DNA from: Devosia nitrariae
GTDB taxonomy: Bacteria; Pseudomonadota; Alphaproteobacteria; Rhizobiales; Devosiaceae
DNA: 64,000 nucleotides
NCBI RefSeq assembly: GCF_030160115.1
Contig: NZ_BSNS01000020.1
Location: 248,001-312,000 of the forward strand
Direction of reading: 5' to 3'
Below are positions 17,499 through 31,056 of this stretch, in pieces. A model generated the notes under the pieces. The model did no database searches and had not been told where the DNA came from. It saw only the letters and a list, made by a program, of their open reading frames with translations. Every line of letters starts with the position of its first letter. Positions within the stretch are counted from its first letter, which is position 1. Both the position numbers and the translations under genes were made by a program.

Positions 17499-18401
17499 AT
17501 GAGCATCATCCAGGCGACATCTCCCGACCGCCTGCCCGGTGGTGACGAAGAATCCTTCGTCACCACCAACAAGACGGTGTGGCAGCGGCTGCTGACCAAC
17601 CCCACGGCCATGACCTCCGTCGTCATGCTGGTGGTCCTCGGCTTAAGCGCAATCCTGGCGCCTGTCCTCGCGCCGGGCAATCCGCTCAAGGTGAGCCCTG
17701 CCGACCGTTTCATAGCACCCGGCGCCGAGCACTTCTTCGGGACCGACAATCTCGGCCGCGACATGTTCGACATGGTCCTGCACGGCGGGCGGACGTCGCT
17801 CTTCGTGGGGCTGGTGGTCACCGTCATTTCCATGTCCATTGCCGTTGCTTTGGGCGCCATCTCCGGATTCTACCGCCACGTGGACGTGGTGCTGATGCGG
17901 CTCGTCGATGGGCTGATGGCCTTTCCCGGCATCGTGCTGGCGACGGCCGCGGCGGGCATCCTGGGGCCATCGATGACCACAGTTATCACCGCGCTCTCGA
18001 TTGTTCTGATTGCCCCTTCGCTGCGCATTGTGCGCGGGCAGGTTCTGGTGGTGCGCGAGCTGCAGATGATCGAGGCCGCCCGTTCGGTCGGCGTACCGAC
18101 ACTGCGCCTCTTCACGCGCTATATCCTGCCGGCCGTCAGCTCGCCGATCCTGGTGCAGGCCTCCTTCATCTTCTCGGCGGCTGTGCTGGGTGAAGCCGGT
18201 CTCAGCTTCATCGGCGTCGGCATTGGTCCCAAGGAACTGAGCTGGGGCAATGCGCTCACCGAAGCGCGCAACTATATCGCCCAGGCGCCGTGGATCGTGC
18301 TGTTTCCCGGCCTTGCGCTGATGCTGACCATTCTGGCCCTCAACCTTCTGGGCGACAGCCTGCGCGATATCCTCGACCCGCGCCTGGCACGGAGGCGCTG
18401 A
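17499..18401 (+). CDS. ABC permease, DppC type
   Basis: A 300-residue inner-membrane permease with about six helices. The DppC/OppC features are the long N-terminal tail, FGTDNLGRDMFDMVLHGGRTSL, and the coupling-helix EAA motif VREL-QMIEAARSVGVPTLRLFTRYILP. It pairs with the DppB-type permease that follows at once (18403). The order C before B is the reverse of the common dpp order. AGGA precedes the ATG. Confidence 0.93.
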   Translation: MSIIQATSPDRLPGGDEESFVTTNKTVWQRLLTNPTAMTSVVMLVVLGLSAILAPVLAPGNPLKVSPADRFIAPGAEHFFGTDNLGRDMFDMVLHGGRTSLFVGLVVTVISMSIAVALGAISGFYRHVDVVLMRLVDGLMAFPGIVLATAAAGILGPSMTTVITALSIVLIAPSLRIVRGQVLVVRELQMIEAARSVGVPTLRLFTRYILPAVSSPILVQASFIFSAAVLGEAGLSFIGVGIGPKELSWGNALTEARNYIAQAPWIVLFPGLALMLTILALNLLGDSLRDILDPRLARRR

Positions 18402-18402
18402 C

Positions 18403-19343
18403 ATGCTGCGCTATCTTGGAAAGCGGTTCCTCCTGATCCTGCCCACGATCTTCGTGCCGCTTATCCTGGTCTTTCTCCTGCTGCGCCTTTCGCCCGGCGA
18501 TCCGGCCGGCATGATGCTGGGCGACCAGGCGACCGCCGAGCAGATCGCCGCGCTGCGGTCTCAACTCGGTCTCGACCAGCCTATCTGGATCCAGTTCCTG
18601 CTCTGGCTCAAGGGCATCGTCACGCTCGATCTGGGCAACTCGATCTTCTTCCGCGAGCCGGTCATGCAGATCATCCCGCGCTATGCGGGCGTTACGATCC
18701 TGCTCACCCTGGTGGCGCTGACCCTCGCGGTCATCATCGGCATCACGCTGGGCCTCGTTACGGCGATGAACCGCAATAAGCCGATCGATCGAGGCGTGGT
18801 CACCACCGCCGTGCTCGGCATCTCGCTGCCCGAGTTCTGGTTTGCTCTGCTGCTGATCTTCATCTTCGCTGTAACCCTGCGCTGGTTCCCGGTCGCCGGC
18901 TACAACCCGCCGTCGGCCGGCATCGTAGCCTTTGGCGCGACCATCTTCCTGCCGGCCCTGGCGCTCGGTGTGCGCCAATCGGCACTGATGACCCGCATGA
19001 TGCGCTCTTCCATGCTCGACGTGCTCAACGAGCCCTACATCACCACCGCCCGCGCCCAGGGCCTGCCCGAGAGCACCGTCATCGGCCGCTACGCAATGCG
19101 CACCGCCGCCATGCCGGTGGTGACCGTGGCGGGTCTCTCGGCCGGCTACATGCTGGGCGGTGCTGTCGCCATCGAGATCATTTTCGCCCTGCCGGGCCTC
19201 GGGCGCATGCTGGTCGAAGCGGTCGGCCGGCGCGACTATCCGCTCGTCGAAGGCGGGGTGCTCACCATCTCGCTGGTGCTGGCCGTGCTCAACCTCGCCA
19301 TCGACGTGATCTACGCCATTCTCGACCCCCGGATACGCTACCA

Positions 19344-19347
<4 letters not shown>
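18403..19347 (+). CDS. ABC permease, DppB type
   Basis: A 314-residue inner-membrane permease. The N-terminal helix MLRYLGKRFLLILPTIFVPL, the periplasmic loop LLRLSPGDPAGMMLGDQAT and the coupling motif ARAQGLPESTVIGRYAMRTAAMP are typical of DppB/OppB, and it ends with YAILDPRIRY. It forms the channel together with the DppC-type protein. GGAGG is located just before the ATG, and its end overlaps the next ATPase gene (ATGA). Confidence 0.94.
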
Positions 19348-21300
<1,953 letters not shown>

Positions 21301-21304
<4 letters not shown>

Positions 21305-22740
21305 CCGGAAGCACCGTCGTCGATGCCAGCAGCCGAGAAGCGACCTATCGCGGCCTAAAGAACGATGCCGGCGCGCGCTTCCTTGGGATTCGCTATGCCG
21401 AACCGCCGATCAGACACCTGCGCTTCAAGCCGCCGGCACCCTACGAGAACCACGGCCTCGTCGATGCCTCGCGTCATCGCTTTGCACCGCCGCAGACCCT
21501 GCACCCCAGACCCGACTGGGCCCCTCGTGGCGCCGGTTTCGAGACCGGCGAGGATTGTCTCAATCTCAACGTCTACACCCCCGCTGCCGACGATGGCCGG
21601 CGGCCGGTGATCGTCCACGCATTCGGTGGCGGCTTCCAAGGTGGTTCGGCTCACGGCACCTTCCATGACGAAGCCGGCTTTGCTCGGCGCGGCAATGTAG
21701 TGCTGGTGCGCCCGAACATGCGGGTCGGGGCGTTGGGTTTCCTCCACCTGGGCGAGGTCTTCGGCCCCGACTATGCCGCCGCCAATCGCGGCATGCTCGA
21801 CCTCATCGCCGCGCTGGAATGGGTCCGCGACAATATCGCTGCATTCGGCGGCGACCCCGACAACGTCACCGTGGTCGGCATGTCTTCGGGGTCATTCACC
21901 ATCGCCGCGCTGTTCGGCGTCGACGGCGTAGCCGATCTTTACCGGCGCGCCTGGCTGATGAGCGGGCCGGCCAGCCGCCTCATCGCGCCGGAAACCGCAA
22001 CAGCGCTGGCCGCCGATTTTCTCGATCAGGTGGGCGTGCAGCCCGGCAACGTGGAGGCATTGCAGGCGCTTGCGCTGGACGACATCCTCGCGGCGCAGGG
22101 CAAAGTGCTCGCCACGCATCTCGGCGAGCGCAATGCGCAGGGCGGGCGGCGCACCTTCGGCATCGTGCTCGACGGGGCCAGCCTGCAACGACACCCTCTC
22201 GAGGGCCTGGCCGGCGGGCAATTCCGATATCACGGATTGGTCGCGGGATGGTCTCGTGACGAAGCCCGCATGTGGTACGCGTCGGGCATGATGCCCGAGG
22301 TGGCAGACAGGCCGGCGCTGCTGGCGTCGATCGAGCGGTTCCGGCCGGAGGACGCTGAACGGCAACTGGTTAGCTTGGAGGCTGAAGAACCTGGATTATC
22401 CTACACGGCATATGAGGAAATCTTCCTGTCGCGCGCCATCTACCGCGATCCGGCACTGCGCACGCTTGCCACGCATGCCGAGAGTGGCGGTATAGGTTTC
22501 GCCTATGAGTTCCGCTGGGTTCCGAAGTTCGAAGGCGGCCGACTAGGGGCGGCTCATGGGTTCGACGAACCCTTTGTTCTCGACAGCGCCAGTCCGGAAC
22601 GATTTCCGCTCGCGGACGGAGATCCGGCAGCCGCGTGCCTGGCCACGGACATGAGCGCCGCGCTCATCCGCTTCGCAGCCACGGGTGAGCCCGGCTGGCA
22701 GTCCTATGGCGCTGGGGCCTTCATCCGGCACTGGCCCTGA
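21301..22740 (+). CDS. Type-B carboxylesterase
   Basis: A 479-residue alpha/beta-hydrolase of the carboxylesterase type B family. Seen are FLGIRYAEPP, EDCLNLNVYTP at 84-94, the oxyanion stretch HAFGGGFQGGS and the nucleophile elbow G-M-S-S-G with Ser195 (instead of the usual GESAG). A likely catalytic histidine is in GAAHGFDEPFV. There is no signal peptide, so it should act on imported esters in the cytoplasm. As the last gene of the AtuA importer operon, joined by a 4-bp overlap, it may release the alcohol and acid parts of the imported substrate. Converges with the GH95 gene 12 bp away. Confidence 0.9.
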
Positions 22741-22752
22741 CGCGATGAGTAC

Positions 22753-24990
22753 TCAACTGGTGGGGCTTCCCAGAACGAGCGTCTCTCCTGCGGGCAACTG
22801 ACTTGCGAGAACGCTGCCTCGGTGACTGATGGACCCTGTATAGGGCTGCATGGCGCGGACGGTCAGGGCAGTGAGGCTGCCTTCCGCCCAGCCGAAGTCC
22901 AACTCGACGCCGCCGCGGGCTCGCACACCGCGAATGGCGCCGCTCGTCCATCGCTTCGGGCAAGCGGGCAGGAGACGGATCTGCTCCTCGTCCGACTGGA
23001 CCAGCATTTCGAGAATTCCCGCTGCGCCACCGAAATTCCCGTCGATTTGAAACGGCGGGTGTGCGTCAAAGAGGTTGCGATACGATCGTTCCGGATGGAG
23101 GAGGCGGGCCAGGACGCTATGGGCTCGGTCACCGTCGCCCAAACGCGCCCACAGATTGATCCGCCAGCCGATACCCCAGCCGGTGGCGTCGTCGCCGCGG
23201 ATCTCGAGTGAGCGGCGCGCCGCCAAGGCGAGCTCAGGTGTGCGTTCGGGGCTGATCTGAAGTGAGGGGTAGACACCATAGAGGTGCGAAACGTGGCGAT
23301 GGTGGATCTCCGGCACATCGGCATCCCAATCCTCCGGCCATTCCTGCAACTGGCCCTGAGCGCCGATGCGATCGGCTGGCAGCCGGGCGCTGATGGCCAT
23401 CAGTTTCTCGGCAAGCTCGTGGTCTCGGTCCAGGCGATGGGCCGCGGCAATGGTGGCGGCGAACAGGTCGCGCAGGATCTGGTTGTCCATGGTCGGGCCG
23501 GCACAGAGGGAGGAGCCGTGCGGATGGACGTTTTCCGGAGACACGGAGGGAGCTGTGACCAGGAACTCGGTCCCCGGCAGTTGAACCAGGGTGTCGATGA
23601 AAAACCGGCTGGCCCCGGCAAGGAGGGGGTAGAGCCGTTCGACTAGTGCCTCGGGAAAGCCGGCGAACCGCGCATGGTCCCAAAGCTGAGCGCACAGCCA
23701 CGCACCGCCCGTCGGCCACAGCCCCCATTGCGCCCCATCGACCGGGCCGGTGGCGCGCCAAAGGTCGGTATTGTGGTGCAGCACCCAGCCGCGCGCGCTG
23801 TAGTGCGCTCGCGCGATTTTGGCGCCAGTCACCGCCAGTTCCTCTACCATCCTGACCAGCGGTTCGACGCAGTCGCCAAGGTTGGCCACGTCGGGCAGCC
23901 AGTAGTTCATCTGCACATTGATGTTGGACGTATATTTGCTGCCCCAAGGCGGGCGGATCTCCTTGTTCCAGATGCCCTGCAGGTTTGCCGGTTGGGTCCC
24001 GGGGCGGCTGGATGCGATGGCGAGGTACCGCCCGAACCGCACGTAGAGCGCGGCCAGGTCTGGATCGTCGCCCGCCGTGAACCCGGCAATGCGCAGGTCG
24101 GTCGGTTGATCGGCTGCTTGCGTGCGGTCGAGATCGATATCGAAGCGATCGTAAAGAGCGCCATGGGCCGCCAGATGATTGGCGAGCAGTTCGTCATACG
24201 ACTTGACCGCGGCGGCATCGAGCCGGGTGGCGACATCGGTTTGCGGGTCGCCCGAAACGTCGTCGAAGCGGCGGAAGCTGGTGGCGATGTCGAGCAGGAT
24301 CGTGGCGTTGTCCACTCCGGCGACGACCAGCCGGTCGGCCTCGGTACTGATCGCGCCGCCCTCATTCAGCACCCGTGCGTCAAGCGCCCATCGGAGCTTT
24401 CCAGGAATTCCGACTTCGGCCCGATTGCGCCCGTCGAAGTGCAGCGCATTGCCCTCAACATGGACGGCTCCCGGCTGTTCGCTGACGAATTCGGCGCCGA
24501 AGGAGACCGACCCTGGTCGGTCAGCCGTGACGCGGATGACCAGCACGCCATCAGCCGCCGACACGAAGCTCTCGCGGCGGAAGGCGACGCCGTCGGCGGT
24601 GTAGGTGGTGGTTGCAAGGGCCCGTTTGAGGTCGAGGCTGCGTCGGTAGTCCGAGAACAGCGTCGCGTGATCGAAACCGAGCAGCAGGCGACCTGCCGGC
24701 TGATAGGAGGTCTGCAGGTATGGCCGGCCCATCAGATGGACGTTGGCAACATCCTGCGCCTCGGCGTAGCAGCCGGCAAAGATCAGTTCGCGAACCGTCT
24801 CGAGATGGCGGTACGCTTCGGGATTCACCGCCACATAGGGTCCGCCGGACCAGAGCGTGTCTTCGTTGAGCTGAAACTCGTCGCGAACAACGCCACCGAA
24901 GACCATGGCACCCAGCCGCCCGTTGCCGAGCGGCAGCGCGTCAGTCCATTCCGCAGCAGGGCTGCGGTACCACAAGAGATGATCAATCAT
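22753..24990 (-). CDS. GH95-family alpha-L-fucosidase-type glycosidase
   Basis: A 745-residue glycoside hydrolase. N-terminal domain: LWYRSPAAEWTDALPLGNGRLGAMVFG and NEDTLWSGGP, as in GH95. Active-site motifs of the GH95 enzyme AfcA are present: an Asn pair in NINVQMNYW, Glu in SVSPEN and Asp in FQIDGNFGG. GH95 enzymes remove alpha-1,2-linked L-fucose (some L-galactose). There is no signal peptide, so it is cytoplasmic and acts after import. It is the last gene of the leftward sugar operon, 8 bp after the MalK-type ATPase. Confidence 0.93.
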   Translation of the reverse strand: MIDHLLWYRSPAAEWTDALPLGNGRLGAMVFGGVVRDEFQLNEDTLWSGGPYVAVNPEAYRHLETVRELIFAGCYAEAQDVANVHLMGRPYLQTSYQPAGRLLLGFDHATLFSDYRRSLDLKRALATTTYTADGVAFRRESFVSAADGVLVIRVTADRPGSVSFGAEFVSEQPGAVHVEGNALHFDGRNRAEVGIPGKLRWALDARVLNEGGAISTEADRLVVAGVDNATILLDIATSFRRFDDVSGDPQTDVATRLDAAAVKSYDELLANHLAAHGALYDRFDIDLDRTQAADQPTDLRIAGFTAGDDPDLAALYVRFGRYLAIASSRPGTQPANLQGIWNKEIRPPWGSKYTSNINVQMNYWLPDVANLGDCVEPLVRMVEELAVTGAKIARAHYSARGWVLHHNTDLWRATGPVDGAQWGLWPTGGAWLCAQLWDHARFAGFPEALVERLYPLLAGASRFFIDTLVQLPGTEFLVTAPSVSPENVHPHGSSLCAGPTMDNQILRDLFAATIAAAHRLDRDHELAEKLMAISARLPADRIGAQGQLQEWPEDWDADVPEIHHRHVSHLYGVYPSLQISPERTPELALAARRSLEIRGDDATGWGIGWRINLWARLGDGDRAHSVLARLLHPERSYRNLFDAHPPFQIDGNFGGAAGILEMLVQSDEEQIRLLPACPKRWTSGAIRGVRARGGVELDFGWAEGSLTALTVRAMQPYTGSISHRGSVLASQLPAGETLVLGSPTS

Positions 24991-24998
24991 GAAACTGC

Positions 24999-26057
<1,059 letters not shown>

Positions 26058-26079
26058 GCTTCCTCCCTTGCCCGCCTCG

Positions 26080-27120
26080 CTACCTGATGCGTCGGGCCGA
26101 GTCCCTTAAGATGATGCTGCAGTCGATCCTGACGTCGTGCCGTCCCATTGCCGCAGGGTTCGCCAGACGCGTGTCTATGATGCTGGCTATGGCCTCAGCC
26201 ATCTCGCTGATCGGCTGACCTACCGCGGTCACGGCAGGATTGTGCAGGCGCAGGGCAGGGACGTCGTCGAACCCTACAACGGAGAGGTCGCGGGGGATTT
26301 GCACGCCGACTTCTCGCAGGTAGGTCAGCAGGCCCAGAGTCATGTTGTAGTTGGCGCTGAACACGGCGGTAGGAGGGGTGGGCATGGCCAGGAGTTCTCG
26401 CATGGCTTCATAGCCACGGATTTCCCGCCATTGGCAGTCCACGATCAGCGATGGGTCCGGTGTCAGGCTGTGCGCCGCGAAAGCGTCGTGGTAGCCGGCA
26501 AGACGCTCGCGGCCGGCAGAATCGCGCGGGTTTCCGTGGAGGGTCGCCACGCGAGTGTGGCCGAGGTCGAGCAGGTGACTGACGATACGCGCGCTGGCCT
26601 TGCGATTGTCGGCAAAGACTCGATCGACCGGCAAGCCGGGAATGTCGTTGTCATAGAGCACCACCGTCAGACCCTCATCAATATAGGGCATTAGGTCATT
26701 GCGGATGGCCTCCTCGCCGTCCAGAACCAGCGCATCCACCCGATGCGAGGCAAAGAATTCGAGGCCTTCGCGAATCGAGGAGGGCTGAAGGTCATGACAG
26801 AAAGACAGCACGGCCCTCCCGGACAGGCGCATTTTGCGCGAGAGCTGTTCCAGCATCGCGGCATGGAACTCGCCGAGTGAGGGTACAAAGAAGCCGACGA
26901 TGTGGGTGGTGTCCGTCTTCATGGCGACAGCCGTCGAATTGCGTCGGTAACCAAGCGCCGTGATCGCCCGTTCGATCTGGTCGCGGTTGGCTGCGCGCAC
27001 CGGCTGGCCGTTGAGATGCCGCGACACGGTGCCGATCGCCACGCCCGCCACCTGGGCGACATCGACGATGGTCGCCGGGCGTTTGCGGGTGCGTCCGGGA
27101 TTGTCGGTCTGGCTGGTCAT
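26080..27120 (-). CDS. LacI-family transcriptional regulator
   Basis: A 346-residue regulator. Helix-turn-helix [26 protein letters not shown] (about 15-40), then a sugar-binding core with FGFFVP-like [16 protein letters not shown]. The start is ATG 27120, with AGGA upstream. It is embedded in the operon between the GH151-like glycosidase and the MalK-type ATPase, so it is co-expressed with what it probably controls. A candidate operator is the AACGTT-centred near-palindrome at 32415-32429 before the first gene. The effector would be the imported fucoside or L-fucose. Confidence 0.93.
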   Translation of the reverse strand: MTSQTDNPGRTRKRPATIVDVAQVAGVAIGTVSRHLNGQPVRAANRDQIERAITALGYRRNSTAVAMKTDTTHIVGFFVPSLGEFHAAMLEQLSRKMRLSGRAVLSFCHDLQPSSIREGLEFFASHRVDALVLDGEEAIRNDLMPYIDEGLTVVLYDNDIPGLPVDRVFADNRKASARIVSHLLDLGHTRVATLHGNPRDSAGRERLAGYHDAFAAHSLTPDPSLIVDCQWREIRGYEAMRELLAMPTPPTAVFSANYNMTLGLLTYLREVGVQIPRDLSVVGFDDVPALRLHNPAVTAVGQPISEMAEAIASIIDTRLANPAAMGRHDVRIDCSIILRDSARRIR

Positions 27121-27236
27121 GGCATGTCTGGTCCTGGGATGACGGGCCGCACCGGCACGCGGCCGGCACGAAGCGTCTTGATAGCCGGGGCGCGCCGGCA
27201 AAGCCAACCGTCGGAGGGCGCTGCCCCGGTACATCG

Positions 27237-29273
27237 TCAGGCGGTCCCCTCGAAGACTAGCGCGCTATGGATGCGCAGGCTCTGCAGGGTCACGGCGACA
27301 TAGCCGTTGCCGGCATCCTGCCAAGGGACGTCCGCTCCGCTCAGCGCGTCGTAGACGCGACTGGGCGGCTGCGGTAGCCGCACACTTGCACTGACCGGCC
27401 CGACAGGCTGGACGTCCTCGATCATCTCCATGACCCGCGCGCGGCCGTCACCGGTTGGAATCGCCTTGCCACGCACCTGCGGCGCAGCAAACAGCAGATG
27501 CAGGATATGGCGATTTCGATCGGCCTGACGCGTGACCGTCGCTCGTCCGGAAGACGCAAGGTCGGTCACCAGGATGGGGTCCGGCATCAGCCGGTCGATC
27601 AGCCCTCGCACCAGGTATTTGTAGAGCGGCTGGCCATAGGCCTGGTACATGGAAAAGATGGGGTAGGCGACGTAGGCGACCCCATTGTGCTCGGTGATCG
27701 CAGGGCCAAGCCGTGCGGCCGAAGGATCGTCCGGCGTGTGCTGGTGCGAGCTGAAATGCCTGTAGCTGCGGTTGAAATAGGGCGGCACGATCTCAGCGAG
27801 CACGCGGGCGCCGGTGGCGTTGATGGCGCGGGCGGTGCCGTACATGACGAAGGGGCTCTCCGTCAGGCCGTCGAAAATCGCTGTGTCGGCTACGGCGTAG
27901 GATGGGGTGAACGCCACCGTGTTGCCGTCGGTATCGATGCCGAGGTCCAGGGCGGCGAGCGGCTTGCCCGCGTCATCGAGTCCCGAGCGGTCCGAGAGGA
28001 TGACCTTGCCTCCGTCGTGAACATAATCGGCCACGCGCCGGGCCGTCTCGTCGTCGAGCCCGATGGAGTCTGGTAGGATCAACAGCCGGTAATCGTCGAA
28101 ACGGGCGCTGCGATCGATGATGTCGAAGGGCAGCTTCAACTCCTGCAGCATCTGCGCCGCGCCGTCGTCGCTGGCGTGATTGCGGTCGCCCGAGGAACTG
28201 AAATGCTCGGCCGAAAGGATCGCGATCTCTGAAACTTGTCGCGCATCCTTAAGAAAAGGCTCGAGCTTGGCGATGCGGGCGTAGGCTGGTGCGATGCTGC
28301 GGTAGGTGTCCTTGTTGATGGCGCCGTTGGGATGAAGCTGGTCGCCGACCAGGCATTTCGACCCCAGCGCCACCATCTGCGCGCATTCGTATTCGAGTGC
28401 GTCCGGATGCTTGAAACCGCCGAACTCGCCCCAGGAGGTGTGGAACTTGCCGGTATGGGCGACGAAATCGAGGCCCAGCGTTGCCGCATAACGCGCGCTC
28501 GAGGGGAAGTGGTCGTAACCCCAGCCGCCGGTCGGCAGGCTTTCGAGCTCGAGGTGGCTGTAGGGCGCAAAGCGCTGCGGCCCCTGCTTGTGGATGTGGC
28601 CGCAATTATAAAAGATACGCAGGTTCGGGAATTCCTCACGCAGCGCCGCCGACATTTCCGAGCGGAAGCGCTCGTTCACCCACTCGTCTTTCTTCAGCCT
28701 GTCCTTCGGGTTCTCCGGGTCGAGCCCCTCTTCCTCCATCGTCTTGAGGCACTCGGCGCACACGCAATCGGGCGTCAGCACGATGTCGAAAAAGATGCCC
28801 TGCGTTTCGTAGGTGCGGGCAACCTCGCGCGCCTGTTCCAGCAGTTCGTCACGATAAGCCTTGTGGTTGAGGCAGAGCGTGTGCCAGCCGGCGGTCAGTT
28901 GGTCAGGATCGAAGCGGTTCTTGGTTGCGCTGCGCACGCGCCATTCGGGGTGGATGCGGGCGTTGCGCTCGTCCCACTGCACCGAGATGTAGATCGGGCA
29001 TTCGATATCGGCGGCCGAGAGCGCCCTGACCATGTCGCCCATGAGATCGGGCCGCGCGAGATTGGGATGCGGCGCGCCGACCTTGGTCGGGTAGTAGGAC
29101 CACCCGTGGTGGCACTTGGCAAAAATCGTCACCGAGTCGACATTGGCGGCCTTGAAGGTCGCAACGAAGTCGTCGGCATCGAACTGCGACCCGATGCCGG
29201 GAATGTGCTCGGACGTGTGGAAGTCGAGGTGGATCTGGCGGAAGCGCAGGGGCCGATTGGACGTGCTTGGCAT
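27237..29273 (-). CDS. Glycosidase with TIM barrel and trimerisation domain, probable GH151
   Basis: A 678-residue cytoplasmic protein without a signal peptide. The N-terminal barrel begins RFRQIHLDFHTSEHIPGIG and contains VDSVTIFAKCHHGWSYYPT and TQGIFFDIVLTPDCVCAEC; a central part (about 360-560) has the fold of a beta-galactosidase-type trimerisation domain (DYRLLILPDSIGLDDETARRVADYV), followed by a short beta domain. This arrangement matches my memory of GH151 alpha-L-fucosidases; the family call is moderate. The start has AAGGAATAG upstream, 2 bp after the permease stop. Together with GH95 it implies breakdown of fucosylated oligosaccharides. Confidence 0.78.
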   Translation of the reverse strand: MPSTSNRPLRFRQIHLDFHTSEHIPGIGSQFDADDFVATFKAANVDSVTIFAKCHHGWSYYPTKVGAPHPNLARPDLMGDMVRALSAADIECPIYISVQWDERNARIHPEWRVRSATKNRFDPDQLTAGWHTLCLNHKAYRDELLEQAREVARTYETQGIFFDIVLTPDCVCAECLKTMEEEGLDPENPKDRLKKDEWVNERFRSEMSAALREEFPNLRIFYNCGHIHKQGPQRFAPYSHLELESLPTGGWGYDHFPSSARYAATLGLDFVAHTGKFHTSWGEFGGFKHPDALEYECAQMVALGSKCLVGDQLHPNGAINKDTYRSIAPAYARIAKLEPFLKDARQVSEIAILSAEHFSSSGDRNHASDDGAAQMLQELKLPFDIIDRSARFDDYRLLILPDSIGLDDETARRVADYVHDGGKVILSDRSGLDDAGKPLAALDLGIDTDGNTVAFTPSYAVADTAIFDGLTESPFVMYGTARAINATGARVLAEIVPPYFNRSYRHFSSHQHTPDDPSAARLGPAITEHNGVAYVAYPIFSMYQAYGQPLYKYLVRGLIDRLMPDPILVTDLASSGRATVTRQADRNRHILHLLFAAPQVRGKAIPTGDGRARVMEMIEDVQPVGPVSASVRLPQPPSRVYDALSGADVPWQDAGNGYVAVTLQSLRIHSALVFEGTA

Positions 29274-29275
29274 TT

Positions 29276-30097
29276 CTATTCCTTAGCGCCGGAACGGGTT
29301 TGCGCGCCGGCGGCGAAGTAACGCTGGAAAACGAGGAACATGAGGAGCGGGACGATGGTGGTGACGATCGCGGCAACCGATTGCAGGTCCCAATTGGACT
29401 CATATGTGCCCGACATCTTGGTGAGGAGGACCGGCAGCGGAACGTTGGACCGCAGGTAAAGCATGGGCAGCAGCAGGGCGTTCCAGGTCCACAGGAACTG
29501 CAGGATACCGACGGCGAAGATGGGCGTCGTCGCATTGGGCAACACCACGTGCCGGAGCGTTGAGATGGCACTGCACCCATCGATGCGCGCCGCCTCGATC
29601 AGCTCCTTGGGAAAGTCCTCGAGGAAGTTTTTGACGAGGAAAATCGACCAGGCAAAACTCAATCCCACATAGGGAATAAGCACCGCGCCGATGTTGTCGA
29701 TCATCTTGAGGTCCCGCCAGAGCTGGAACAGCGGGATGATCACCACCTGCTGCGGCAGCACGAACGCATTGATGATGAGGATCAGCATCAGGCGTCGGAA
29801 CGGGAACTTCAGGAAATGGAAGGCATAGGCGGCGGCTGGTGTCAGCAGCATGGTTCCCGCGGTGGCGAGCCCGGCCAGGAGCGCCGTGAACCAGAAGGCC
29901 TGCGCCAGCGGAAACTGTCCCCAGACCCTCGCCCAGGCGTCGAAGGTGATGGTGAACTCGTCGAGGCGCCACCAGCCGAGAGCCACCTCGCTCGGCGGTC
30001 GGATGGAGGTCAGCACGATGCCGACAACCGGAATGATCCAGATGCAGCCGACGACCGCGACGATGGTGACTGACCACCAGGGTGTGCGTCCGATCAT
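29276..30097 (-). CDS. Sugar ABC permease, MalG type
   Basis: A 273-residue inner-membrane permease with six helices. The coupling motif is seen as ELIEAARIDGCSAISTLRHVVLPNATTPIF, typical of family-1 sugar permeases. The start is ATG 30097, overlapping the previous permease stop (ATGA); open frames extending further upstream are out of frame with that gene and are not real. Pairs with the MalF-type permease. Confidence 0.93.
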   Translation of the reverse strand: MIGRTPWWSVTIVAVVGCIWIIPVVGIVLTSIRPPSEVALGWWRLDEFTITFDAWARVWGQFPLAQAFWFTALLAGLATAGTMLLTPAAAYAFHFLKFPFRRLMLILIINAFVLPQQVVIIPLFQLWRDLKMIDNIGAVLIPYVGLSFAWSIFLVKNFLEDFPKELIEAARIDGCSAISTLRHVVLPNATTPIFAVGILQFLWTWNALLLPMLYLRSNVPLPVLLTKMSGTYESNWDLQSVAAIVTTIVPLLMFLVFQRYFAAGAQTRSGAKE

Positions 30098-31056
30098 CTC
30101 GCACCTGCCGTACGTTGGATGATGGCCGGGATGGAGATGACGAGCACGGCGACGAGCAGCACGACCGTCGCCGCGGCCCCGTAACCGAGTTTGAACTGGG
30201 TCATCGACTCCCGGTACATGAAGTACCCGACCGTCTCGGTCGCGCGCACCGGACCGCCTCCGGTCATCACGTAAATGATGTCGAAGGCGCGCAGCGCGCC
30301 GAGCAGGTTGATAAAGATGGCAACGCGCACGCCTGGCATTGAGAGCGGCATCATGATGTGCCGCATGATTGCGGCGGGCCTGGCGCCATCCATATAGGCG
30401 GCCTCGAGCACGCTCCTCGGAATGGACTGGACGGCGGCCAGGCACAGCATCAGCGGCAAGCCGACGCCGCTCCAGGATGCAACGAAGATCAGCGCCCAGA
30501 GGGCGGTATTGGGATCGCCGAGCCAGGCATGGGAAAAGCCCGGCGCGAACACGCCGATGACAGTGTTGAGCAGGCCCGCTGAATCGGGCCGCAGGATGTT
30601 GATCCACATATAGCCGGAGACAGCCTCCGAGATGCCGAAGGTCGTGAAGATCATGACGCGGAAGGGCAGGGTGGTGCGGGGCGTGAACGCGCAGAGCATG
30701 GCGAGCACCCACCCCAGGCTCACTGAAATCGCTGTGGTGCCCAGCGTAAAGGTGAGCGTGGTCACCAGCGTGCCGCGAAAGCCTGGGTCGGCAAACAGCG
30801 TCAGATAATTGCCGATCCCCACATATTTGGCCGGCGCCAGCCCCCGGATGTCGAAGAAGGAGAGGCGAATGGTATCGATCAGCGGATAGACGACGGAGAT
30901 ACCGAACAGGACCAGGACCGGAGCAATCAACAGCCAGGCCGCGGGTTGGTCCTTCAACCGCCACCCGCGGGTGGCGAGCGGCCTGCGCCGCACGCCCCCC
31001 TTGGGGGAGGAGATCCCGCCGACGTCCGCCTCGCCGGTTGCGACCGTTTCGGGCAT
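30094..31056 (-). CDS. Sugar ABC permease, MalF type
   Basis: A 320-residue permease with a polar 35-residue N-terminal tail and six helices (AAWLLIAPVLVLFGISVVYPLI first). The EAA coupling motif is VLEAAYMDGARPAAIMRHIMMPLSMPGV. The start codon overlaps the binding protein stop (TGATG) and its end overlaps the MalG-type gene, so the three are translated in series. Confidence 0.93.
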   Translation of the reverse strand: MPETVATGEADVGGISSPKGGVRRRPLATRGWRLKDQPAAWLLIAPVLVLFGISVVYPLIDTIRLSFFDIRGLAPAKYVGIGNYLTLFADPGFRGTLVTTLTFTLGTTAISVSLGWVLAMLCAFTPRTTLPFRVMIFTTFGISEAVSGYMWINILRPDSAGLLNTVIGVFAPGFSHAWLGDPNTALWALIFVASWSGVGLPLMLCLAAVQSIPRSVLEAAYMDGARPAAIMRHIMMPLSMPGVRVAIFINLLGALRAFDIIYVMTGGGPVRATETVGYFMYRESMTQFKLGYGAAATVVLLVAVLVISIPAIIQRTAGAR